IMG/VR virus record: IMGVR_UViG_3300035698_008831
Location: 1 to 28,350 of that record
Length of the DNA: 28,350 nt
Source: a virus
Strand: one strand, 5' to 3'
The translations under genes were made by a program, and so were the position numbers. Below the pieces are notes generated by a model that was not told the DNA's origin, did not search any database, and saw nothing but the letters and a program-made list of their open reading frames with translations. Each line of letters starts with the position of its first letter. Within the stretch, counting starts at the first letter, position 1. Below are positions 21,878 through 28,350 of the stretch, piece by piece.

Positions 21878-22791
21878 CGGGCGGCCTCGGCGAGGGCGCG
21901 GGCGATGCCCTCCTCGAGGGTGACCTCGGGGCGGTAGTAGCGGGCGAGGCGGTCGATGCTGCCGACGCGGTACTCGACGCCGACGGGACGGTCGGCGAGG
22001 GTGCGAATGGTCGGGCGGTAGCCGGCGGCGTCGGTGACGAGCTCGGCGAGCTCGAGGAACGAGGTGGGGCGGCCGGTGGCGAGGTTGACGGCCTCGTCGA
22101 CCTCGAGCTCGGCGAGGCGGACGATGGCCTTGACGACGTCGTCGATGTGGATGAAATCGCGGACCTGTGTGCCGGTGCCCCAAACGTCGAACGGGTCGGC
22201 GCGCCGGCGGGCGCGGTCGATGAACGAGGGGAATGGATAGTCGAGGGCCTGGTCGCCGCCGTAGCCGCTGAACGGGCGGACGACGGTGACGGGGACGCCG
22301 TCGGCGCGGGCGGCGAGGGCCATGCGCTCGCCGACGAGCTTGACGAAACCGTAGGTGTTGTCGGGCGCCATCGTTGCGCCGGCGGGGTCGAGCCAGTCCT
22401 CGACGAGGTGCGTGCGGCCGCCGTGGCGCTGCATGATGACGGGGTAGGCGGCCGAGCTCGAGAGGTAGACGATGCGCGCCGGGCGGGTGCGTTGCGCCCA
22501 TCGCCAGAGGGCGGCGTCGAGCTCGAGGTCGATGGCGGCGAGCTGGAACGGTTCGGCGTCGATGAACGTGCGGCCGCCGACGACGGCGGCGGCGTGGACG
22601 ACGAGGTCGTAGCACTCGACGCCGGTGCGGAAATAGTCGAGGGCGTCGCCGCCGGTGACGAGGTCGACGGTGTCGACGTGCCAGCCTTGCCGGACGAGCT
22701 CGTCGACGAGGTGGCGGCCGACGAAACCGGCCGAGCCGGGGACGAGCGCGATGGGTTGGTCGGCGGGGAGGCGGTGCCGGCGGTGAATCAT
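21874..22791 (-). CDS. NAD-dependent sugar epimerase/dehydratase (extended SDR, 305 aa)
   Basis: The ATG at 22791 overlaps the preceding stop (ATGA); a longer frame is shadow sequence. GSAGFVG (residues 19-25) is the dinucleotide-binding loop, D43 fits the cofactor-ribose Asp, SSSAAYP (111-117) is the catalytic Ser region, and Y147..K151 (NTYGFVK) the catalytic pair. RPFSGYGG and RDFIHIDD later are typical of UDP-/GDP-sugar epimerases and dehydratases. It would convert a nucleotide sugar into the donor used by the neighbouring transferases. Exact substrate and reaction cannot be told; epimerase, dehydratase and reductase remain possible. Confidence 0.9.
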   Translation of the reverse strand: MIHRRHRLPADQPIALVPGSAGFVGRHLVDELVRQGWHVDTVDLVTGGDALDYFRTGVECYDLVVHAAAVVGGRTFIDAEPFQLAAIDLELDAALWRWAQRTRPARIVYLSSSAAYPVIMQRHGGRTHLVEDWLDPAGATMAPDNTYGFVKLVGERMALAARADGVPVTVVRPFSGYGGDQALDYPFPSFIDRARRRADPFDVWGTGTQVRDFIHIDDVVKAIVRLAELEVDEAVNLATGRPTSFLELAELVTDAAGYRPTIRTLADRPVGVEYRVGSIDRLARYYRPEVTLEEGIARALAEAAR

Positions 22792-23348
22792 CGGACGCGC
22801 TCGGCGGTGTGAATCTGGCAACGGAAACCGGCGGGCCAGTGCATGACGTGGTAGTCGAGCTCGAGGTAGTCGAGGGGGCGCCAGCCGGCGGCCTTGAGGA
22901 GCTCGATGATGCCGGCCTTATCCCATCGCCAGAGGTGCTCGACGTTGGCGCCGGCGGGCTCGTCGAGCGGCGTGGAAAGGATGAGGCCGCGGCCGGCGTA
23001 CCATGCCGCGCGGAGGAGCTGGGCGGGGTCGTCGACGTGCTCGAGAATCTCGCCGAGGACGACGAGGTCGGCCATGCTAACCGAGGCGCCGAGGTAGTCG
23101 GCGGCGTCGATGCCGCTGACGGCGTAGTCGTTGACGAGGGCGAGGTCGCCGGCGAGGTCGGCGGCGGCGCGGCCGGTGCCGGCGGCCGGGTCGATGACGG
23201 TGCTGCGCTCGGCGAAACGGGAGCGGGCGAGGGCGACGGTGATGTCGACGCGGGCGGTGTGCTCGCGCCAGCGGTCGGCGTCGTTCGGTTCGGCGTAGAG
23301 CTCGGCGAGCTCGGCGGCGGTAGGTGTCGGGCGTAGGCGCTCGATCAT
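22788..23348 (-). CDS. SAM-dependent methyltransferase (186 aa)
   Basis: GAGGAGG lies eight bases before the ATG. The Rossmann-like core shows motif I TVIDPAAGTGRAAADLA (about residues 50-66), a DYAVSGIDAADYLG acidic loop, and LGEILEHVDDPAQLL (98-112), the LEH.....D motif of class I methyltransferases. A short C-terminus ends in HWPAGFRCQIHTAERV. The protein is compact and may methylate a sugar, a small molecule or a nucleic acid; its cassette context favours sugar or glycan O- or N-methylation. Target unknown. Confidence 0.8.
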   Translation of the reverse strand: MIERLRPTPTAAELAELYAEPNDADRWREHTARVDITVALARSRFAERSTVIDPAAGTGRAAADLAGDLALVNDYAVSGIDAADYLGASVSMADLVVLGEILEHVDDPAQLLRAAWYAGRGLILSTPLDEPAGANVEHLWRWDKAGIIELLKAAGWRPLDYLELDYHVMHWPAGFRCQIHTAERVR

Positions 23349-23376
23349 GGTGGGGACCTCCTCGGTGGTCGGTTGC

Positions 23377-23958
23377 TTATTGGATGGGGGCGAGGTCGAC
23401 GACGAACATGCGCGAGGCGCGGCCGGCCGAGGCCTCGCCGGTGAGCGGCGGGACGATGTTGCGCTCGACGACGAACGCGCGGTCGAGGTGATGCTCCTCG
23501 TCGAGCTCGGCGGCGATGGTGGCGGGCCAGGATGCGCCGAGGACGTCCTCGATGATGAACGTGCCGCCGGCGGCGAGGAGCGGGATGTAGTGGCGGGCGG
23601 CGTAGACCATGCTTTCGAGGGTGTGCGGGCCGTCGTCGATGATGACGTCGAACGGGCCGAGCTCGGCGATGCGGTCGACGGTGCCGGGCTTGTAGGCGTC
23701 GCCGATGATGACGTCGACGCCGGCGGGCCAGTCGATGACGCCGGGGTCGTTGAGGTCGACGCCGACGATGTTGGCCTCGAGGAACGCGTCGGCCCAAACG
23801 CGGAGCGACTCGCCGGACTGGACGCCGAGCTCGAGGACGTGGCGCGCCGTCGGCCGGTGCCGGCCGAGGAGGATGTCGTAGACCTCGCCGTAACGGTGAA
23901 AGTAGCCCTTGTCGGTGTTGTGGGCGAGGCAGAGCTCGGCGATGGTCGAGGCGGTCAT
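23377..23958 (-). CDS. SAM-dependent methyltransferase, MycE-like (193 aa)
   Basis: The ATG at 23958 overlaps the previous stop (ATGA). The opening CLAHNTDKGYFHRYGEVYDILLG and VLELGVQSGESLRVWAD (41-57), then GVDLND (66-71) and DVIIDDGPH (104-112), form a class I methyltransferase pattern I associate with the MycE-type/glycan-cluster methyltransferases, where an NTDKG..H.Y...Y start is common. The ASWPATIAAEL region may close the pocket. It most likely methylates a sugar hydroxyl. Two consecutive but dissimilar methyltransferases suggest two different positions or acceptors. Confidence 0.8.
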   Translation of the reverse strand: MTASTIAELCLAHNTDKGYFHRYGEVYDILLGRHRPTARHVLELGVQSGESLRVWADAFLEANIVGVDLNDPGVIDWPAGVDVIIGDAYKPGTVDRIAELGPFDVIIDDGPHTLESMVYAARHYIPLLAAGGTFIIEDVLGASWPATIAAELDEEHHLDRAFVVERNIVPPLTGEASAGRASRMFVVDLAPIQ

Positions 23959-24716
23959 CGGACGGCGTTGAGGGCGTTGAGGGCGTCGGCGTGCTCGAGG
24001 TCGAGGTAGCGGCGGAAACGGGCCTCGTCGGCGGTGTAGAGCTCGGGGGCGTTGACCTCGCGGTAGCCGTCGTCGAGCTCGGCGGTGCCGGCGAGCGGGT
24101 GGCAATGCTCGATGACGACGTCGCTGAGGTAGGTGAGCGTGCCGAGGTCGCGGCCGAGGCGGTGCCAGTAGTCGTCGAGGTAGAGGTGCACGGCGCCAGG
24201 AGGGACGAAGTAGCCGAGCTCGAGGACGATGGCGGCGCCGAGGACGACGGCGGTGGGGAGGCGCTCGCCTTGGATGAGGTCGTTGCCGTAGACGACGGCG
24301 AACGGGTCGCGGTCGAGCTCGTCGGCGAGGCGGGCGTCCCATCCTGGCGTTCGGGGCCGGTGGTCATCGCCGAGGAAACCGACGCCGAGGCGGTTGGCGG
24401 CGAACACTGGCGCGAGGGCGTTGAGGGTGCCGCCGAGGCGGAGGCGCTCGCCGATGACGACGCGGACGCCGTCGGGGAGCTCGAGGCCTGACGCGTCGTC
24501 GATGCCGAGGGCGTAGAGGTAGCGGTCGAGGGCCGGGTCGTCGTCGTCGAGCGCGATGACGAGCTCGGCGTAGCCGCCGGTGGCGGTGTCCTGCCATGCG
24601 GCGATGAGGTCGATGACGTTGCCGGGCCGGCCTCGTGACGGGACGATGATGACGACGGGCTCGACGATGTCGTCGGCGAGCTCGGCGACTGAGGAGGGCG
24701 GTGAGGTGCGGGTCAT
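23955..24716 (-). CDS. GT-A glycosyltransferase-like protein (253 aa)
   Basis: The ATG at 24716 overlaps the upstream stop. VVIIVPSRGRPGNVIDLIAA (residues 21-40) is a GT-A first strand and loop; LDDDDP (56-61) and GDDHRPRTPGWD (116-127) are likely nucleotide- and metal-binding acidic motifs. A hydrophobic region near residues 145-170 may be an acceptor-side loop. The C-terminus is helical, ending DALNALNAVR. It is likely to transfer one sugar of the cassette product. Family is broad GT2-like; donor unknown. Confidence 0.75.
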   Translation of the reverse strand: MTRTSPPSSVAELADDIVEPVVIIVPSRGRPGNVIDLIAAWQDTATGGYAELVIALDDDDPALDRYLYALGIDDASGLELPDGVRVVIGERLRLGGTLNALAPVFAANRLGVGFLGDDHRPRTPGWDARLADELDRDPFAVVYGNDLIQGERLPTAVVLGAAIVLELGYFVPPGAVHLYLDDYWHRLGRDLGTLTYLSDVVIEHCHPLAGTAELDDGYREVNAPELYTADEARFRRYLDLEHADALNALNAVR

Positions 24717-25843
24717 GCTGAAACCCTAGACCGGGCGGCGTTGTCGAGGGCGGCCTGCCAGGCGTCGACGTAGCCGTCGATGTGCTCCTCGATGGTGAGG
24801 CGGGCGGCGACGCGCTTGCCGGCCTGGGCGAGCTCGGCGCTGTAGTCGTCGTCGACGAGGAGGCGCTTGAGGACGCGATGCCAGTCTCGGGGGCGCTCGA
24901 CGATGACGCCGGCGCCGAGCTCGGCGAGGCGGCGATATTCGGCCGTCGGGGACGCTGCGAACGGGACGCCGACGGCGGCGAACTCGAGGCCCTTGAGGTG
25001 TGACTTGGCCTCGTTGAACGGGGTGAGGGCGAGCGGGACGATGCCGACGTCGAGGAGCGACATGCCGACGGGGTACTTGGCGAGGGGGAGCCAGCCGCCG
25101 GTGCTCGCGACCTTGGTGCCGGCGGCGAGGCCGAGGTGCCTGACGAGGCGGGCGTCGTTGTCGCCGATGATGTGGAACGGGAGCTCGAGCTCGCGGAGGA
25201 CGCGGCCGACGGCGCCGCGGGTCTGCGGGAGGTCGTCGGGGTGCGTGTCGATGTTGCCGGACCAGCCGAGGCGGAGGTCGACGTCGCCGGGCTCGCGTGC
25301 CGGCGGTTCGATGTGGAGGTAGCCGGTGGGGACGTAGTTGGGGATGACGCGAACGCGGCCGTGGCGGCCGTAGCGGGCGGCGAGGGCCGGCGTGCTGACG
25401 GTGACGAGGTCGGCGAGCTCGGTGGCCTCGCGGAGGACGGCGGAGCTGCGGCCGCCGTTGTGGGCGGCGAGGTGGGGCTGCACGGTGTGCCATGCGGTAT
25501 TGCGCGGGTCGATGGTGTCGAAATCGTCGTCGACCTCGATGACGACGGCGACGCCTTGGGCCTTGAGGCCTCGGATGACGTTGAGGAGCTGCGGGATGAG
25601 CGGGCGCTGCAGTATGACGACGTCGGCGTCGACCTGGACGTCGAGCTCGTCGCTGAGGACGGGCCGGCCGGCGATCATGGTGGCGGCGCGGTTGACGCGG
25701 ACGGGGAACGCTGCGGCGCCGTCGTCGTCGGGCGTGCGGATGTCGACGTCGGCGGCGTCGTTGTAGTGGACGGCCTGCGCGGGCCAGATCACGCGGTAAT
25801 GGCCGCACCCTCCCATATCGGCGGCGTGTGCTTGCACTTTCAT
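24713..25843 (-). CDS. GT-B glycosyltransferase, GT4-like (376 aa)
   Basis: I use the ATG at 25843, which has GAGGAGG six bases upstream; the much longer upstream frame is shadow of the terminase gene. The protein opens MKVQAHAADMGGCGHYRV, has VVIEVDDDFDTIDP (100-113), TVSTPALAARY (148-158), VIPNYV (166-171), LGWSGNIDTHPDD (192-204) and, in the second domain, PLALTPFNEAKSHLKGLEFAAVGVPFAAS (270-298). This order is the GT-B fold of GT4-like transferases. It overlaps the next GT gene by ATGA. It probably adds a sugar from the epimerase product; acceptor unknown (virion protein, DNA or host surface). Confidence 0.8.
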   Translation of the reverse strand: MKVQAHAADMGGCGHYRVIWPAQAVHYNDAADVDIRTPDDDGAAAFPVRVNRAATMIAGRPVLSDELDVQVDADVVILQRPLIPQLLNVIRGLKAQGVAVVIEVDDDFDTIDPRNTAWHTVQPHLAAHNGGRSSAVLREATELADLVTVSTPALAARYGRHGRVRVIPNYVPTGYLHIEPPAREPGDVDLRLGWSGNIDTHPDDLPQTRGAVGRVLRELELPFHIIGDNDARLVRHLGLAAGTKVASTGGWLPLAKYPVGMSLLDVGIVPLALTPFNEAKSHLKGLEFAAVGVPFAASPTAEYRRLAELGAGVIVERPRDWHRVLKRLLVDDDYSAELAQAGKRVAARLTIEEHIDGYVDAWQAALDNAARSRVSA

Positions 25844-25871
25844 CGGTGTCCTCCTCGGTGGACGGTGTGGC

Positions 25872-27746
25872 CTAGCTGAAACCGTAGGCGCGTTTGATCT
25901 TCTTGGGTGGCGGGCGGAGCATGGCGCGGGCGAGCGCGTTGACGATGGCGGCGATGCCGTCGATGCGCTTGGCGGACTTGTGGCGGTCGGGCTTGGAGGG
26001 CTTGAGGTTGCCGCCGGGGTCCTGCATGACGGCGACGTTGTCGGCCTCCCATCGGAGGAGCGGGTTGCCGCCGTGAACGAGGAGCGGGAGCTCGACGGTC
26101 GAGCCCATGACGAGGCGCTCGAGCTCTTTGCATGGGGCGGTGAGCGCGGGGTAGGTCTGGCGGAGCGGGACCATGGTGCGGCCGGCGTTCTGCATTTCTT
26201 GGACTGTTTCGGACGCGTTCCATGGGTCGAACGCGACCTCGTGGAGCTGGGCGCCGAGGAGCTCGAGGCGGGCGTCGATGTCGTTGCGGACCTTGGCGTA
26301 GTCGACGACGTTGCCCTCGGTGGCGATGAGCCAGCCGTCGGCGACCCATTGCGCCAGGGGGACCGCGAGCTTGCGCTCGAGCTCCTCGATGCGCTCCTCG
26401 GGGAGCCAGTGCATGACGTCGGCGTAGTAGCCGGCGGCGCGGGCGACGCGCTCGAGCTGCTCGGTGACGTCGTCGTCGCTGAGGCCGTCGAGCTCGAGGT
26501 CGCCGTCCTCGTCGAGGATGGGCGCGTCGGCGTCGACGAGGTCGGGGCGGTCCTCGGGCGGTATCGGGCAGAGGAGCGCGAACGCGGTGAAATCGGACGA
26601 GCTCGAAAGGTCGAGGCCGCCGAACGCTTGCCGGCCGCGGAACGCGTGCTCGAGGTCGAGCTCGCCGGCGGCGGCGTCCCATCGCTCGAGGGGGAGCCAG
26701 CGGTCGAGCTGCTTTGTCCTGACGTTGAGGTGCAGGCGGAGGTAGCGGTTGAGCTGCGCCGGCGACTGGCGGGCCTCCTCGGCCTTGGCGGTGAGGTAGT
26801 CCTCGTGGACGGTGTAGCCCATGCCGGGGTTCGCTGCGGCGATGGTGGCGGGGGCGAACGGGTCGAAACCGTCGGCGGCCTTGTCGGCGCCGAACACGAC
26901 GCCGCGGAACGTCGGGTCGACGATGCTGCCGGCGACAATTCCCTCGAGGTACTCGCGTTTCGTGGCGTACACGGACCCATCGGCGCCGTCGTCGGCCGTC
27001 GTGATGAACAGCGTGAGCGGTTGCTCGCGTGAGCCGGTGCCAGTCTCGAGGGCGTCGATGAGGTCGGGCGACTTGTGGACGTGGACCTCGTCGATGACGT
27101 TGCCGTGCAGGTTGAGGCCTTGCTGCCGGGCGCCGTCGGCGCTGACGGCCTTGAACCAGCCGGCGCCGCCGTTGCACTCGATGACGTGCGTGCGGAGGTC
27201 GTCGCCGAACTTCTTGCGCCAGTACGGCGACGCCATCGCCATCGCCCTCGAGGGCTTGAACACGAGGCCGGCCTGCGAGCGGTCTGCGGCCGCTGCGGCG
27301 ACCTGCGGGGTGTTCTCGCCGTCGTCGCCGAACAGATAGAGCGCGAGGCCGCTGCATAGGGTCGATTTGCCGTTCTTGCGGGGAATCTCGAACCAGAGGA
27401 CGCGGACGATGCGCCGGCCGTCGGGCGCGACCCAACCGAAAACGGGGGCGATGGCGTAGCGGACCTGAAAATCGAGGAGGACGAACGGCTTGCCGGCCCA
27501 CTTTCCCATGAGCTGCCGCGACCTGGCGACCGAGGCGAGCACGCGGTCGACGCGATGCCAGCGAAACTCGAGCGGGAGCGTCGGCGGTGTCTCGAGGAGC
27601 GGGGCGTAGTCCCAATCGGTGCCGATGATCTTGCCGAGCTTGACGCGACTGTCGACGTATCGCTCGAGCTCGGCGATGGCGGTGCGCTCGGTGCGGAGCT
27701 TGGCGGTGTATTGCTCTCCCCATGCGGGCGTTCGGCGTGCTCCCAT
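25872..27746 (-). CDS. terL: Terminase large subunit (624 aa)
   Basis: The ATG at 27746 overlaps the small-subunit stop (ATGA), giving MGARRTPAWGEQ; the longer frame is shadow. The ATPase half carries a deviant Walker A, IPRKNGKST (121-129), Walker B NVIDE (about 216-220) with EVHVHK after it, and a coupling motif LFITTADD (246-253). The nuclease half has GGLDLSSSSDFTAF with D379 as a likely metal ligand, as in Terminase_1/HK97-like families. It cuts concatemeric DNA and drives it into the prohead. A basic C-terminus (PPKKIKRAYGFS) ends the protein, 28 bases before the next gene. Confidence 0.93.
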   Translation of the reverse strand: MGARRTPAWGEQYTAKLRTERTAIAELERYVDSRVKLGKIIGTDWDYAPLLETPPTLPLEFRWHRVDRVLASVARSRQLMGKWAGKPFVLLDFQVRYAIAPVFGWVAPDGRRIVRVLWFEIPRKNGKSTLCSGLALYLFGDDGENTPQVAAAAADRSQAGLVFKPSRAMAMASPYWRKKFGDDLRTHVIECNGGAGWFKAVSADGARQQGLNLHGNVIDEVHVHKSPDLIDALETGTGSREQPLTLFITTADDGADGSVYATKREYLEGIVAGSIVDPTFRGVVFGADKAADGFDPFAPATIAAANPGMGYTVHEDYLTAKAEEARQSPAQLNRYLRLHLNVRTKQLDRWLPLERWDAAAGELDLEHAFRGRQAFGGLDLSSSSDFTAFALLCPIPPEDRPDLVDADAPILDEDGDLELDGLSDDDVTEQLERVARAAGYYADVMHWLPEERIEELERKLAVPLAQWVADGWLIATEGNVVDYAKVRNDIDARLELLGAQLHEVAFDPWNASETVQEMQNAGRTMVPLRQTYPALTAPCKELERLVMGSTVELPLLVHGGNPLLRWEADNVAVMQDPGGNLKPSKPDRHKSAKRIDGIAAIVNALARAMLRPPPKKIKRAYGFS

Positions 27747-28174
27747 CAGGCGAACGGGTCGATGTCGTCGTCGAGGTCCTCGGCGGCCTCGATGAGGCGG
27801 AGCTTGGCGCGGTCGGCCGGCGTGAGGCCGAACTTGGCGGCGAACGCGCCGATGGTGGCGCCGGCGTCGCGGGCGACCTGTAGCGCGGGGTTCTTGACGT
27901 AGCTGGCGCGCTGCTTGACCATGACGCCGCGCTCGTTGACGTGCTTGGTGGCGCGGGAATGAACGACGACGGCGGTGACGAACACGGCGAACGTGTCGAC
28001 ATCCCACGCGGTCAGGACGCCGCGCTCGGCGAGCGACGGCGCGAGGCGGTGCCAGACGGCGACGGCGTCGAGGTCGAGGTAGCTGGGCGGGTCGAGCTGC
28101 TCGAGCTCGGGCGCGATGTCGCGGCCGTGCTTGTCGACGCCGGTGACGTCGGGCTTGGGGCCTCGCTTACCCAT
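27746..28174 (-). CDS. terS: Terminase small subunit (P27 family, 142 aa)
   Basis: GAGGAGG lies six bases before the ATG at 28174. MGKRGPKPDVTG opens the P27-type pattern, then PPSYLDLDAVAVWHRLAPSLAERGVLTAWDVDTFAVF, and KNPALQVARDAGATIGAFAAKFGLTPADRAKL near the end, all familiar from P27-like terminase small subunits. It binds DNA at the packaging start site and recruits the large subunit, which it overlaps by ATGA. Size and order are standard. Confidence 0.93.
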   Translation of the reverse strand: MGKRGPKPDVTGVDKHGRDIAPELEQLDPPSYLDLDAVAVWHRLAPSLAERGVLTAWDVDTFAVFVTAVVVHSRATKHVNERGVMVKQRASYVKNPALQVARDAGATIGAFAAKFGLTPADRAKLRLIEAAEDLDDDIDPFA

Positions 28175-28350
28175 CGCGGGCCTCCTCGAGGCCGGCCGAA
28201 ACGGCGCGAAACGGGGCGGATGCGTGCGCGGGCGCGCCGCGCCGGCCTGGATCGCGGGCCGCTGACGGGGCCGTGCGTAGGTGTGCCGGCGAGGCCGGAA
28301 TAGACCCCATGCACATAAATCTGGAGGCCTTGCGGTTTCGTGCGCGTGCA
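28175..28350. other. Region upstream of terS, no gene supported
   Basis: Apart from the terS ribosome binding site, this stretch holds CGAAACGG twice (28197-28204 and 28207-28214) with a ten-base period, about one helix turn, and a short AT-richer stretch near 28300-28320. These could be part of a packaging start or terS-binding region, or simply an intergenic segment. A frame reading in from 28314 overlaps terS and looks like shadow. A gene could lie beyond the right edge. Confidence 0.4.

Noticed and set aside
28012-28314. Possible gene overlapping the 5' end of terS
   Set aside because: Composition is Arg/Pro/Ser-rich shadow sequence of terS, and the well-spaced terS ribosome binding site supports the other frame.

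Overview
The window is a dense, single-strand block of a tailed-phage genome (virus or prophage), read right to left: every gene I can support is on the minus strand. Most neighbours are joined by ATGA, TAATG or GTGA overlaps, and several genes have clear GAGGAGG-type ribosome binding sites. The DNA is very GC-rich with G/C-ending codons, so long false frames occur on both strands. GC content, GTG starts and protein style point to an actinobacterial host. Two secreted or lytic proteins carry surface-domain types that I associate with Actinobacteria and perhaps Acidimicrobiia; that host guess is an inference.

In transcription order from the right end: small and large terminase subunits (28174-25872); a seven-gene glycan or modification cassette of three glycosyltransferases, two methyltransferases, an NAD-dependent sugar epimerase and a small membrane protein (25843-21022); then an SPP1-type head module of portal, a 1026-residue MuF-like protein ending in an HExxH metallopeptidase-like domain, two small proteins, scaffold and major capsid protein (20996-14182). 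Next come the connector and tail-completion proteins, major tail protein, a tail-chaperone pair with an apparent -1 frameshift, and a short tape measure (14086-9593). The distal tail follows: a Dit-like protein, three structural proteins, and a tail hub ending in a glycine-rich adhesin-like domain (9596-4006). An amidase endolysin and three small membrane proteins form the probable lysis cassette (3994-1880). I saw no prohead protease, which fits the SPP1-like set.

After the lysis genes is the most complex non-coding gap (1701-1879). It holds a long inverted repeat, then a promoter-like TTGACA box inside a perfect dyad, placed so that transcription would begin at or next to the next ATG. Beyond it lie small accessory genes: two tiny proteins, a CxxC protein, a DUF6884-like protein, a small membrane protein, a 51-residue protein, and a secreted Thr-rich protein that runs off the left edge.

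The best candidates for new biology are the glycan cassette splitting terL from the portal, the MuF-metallopeptidase fusion, the endolysin with a host-type surface domain, and the structured intergenic element with its promoter/operator. No integrase, repressor, tRNA, CRISPR array or insertion sequence was seen.
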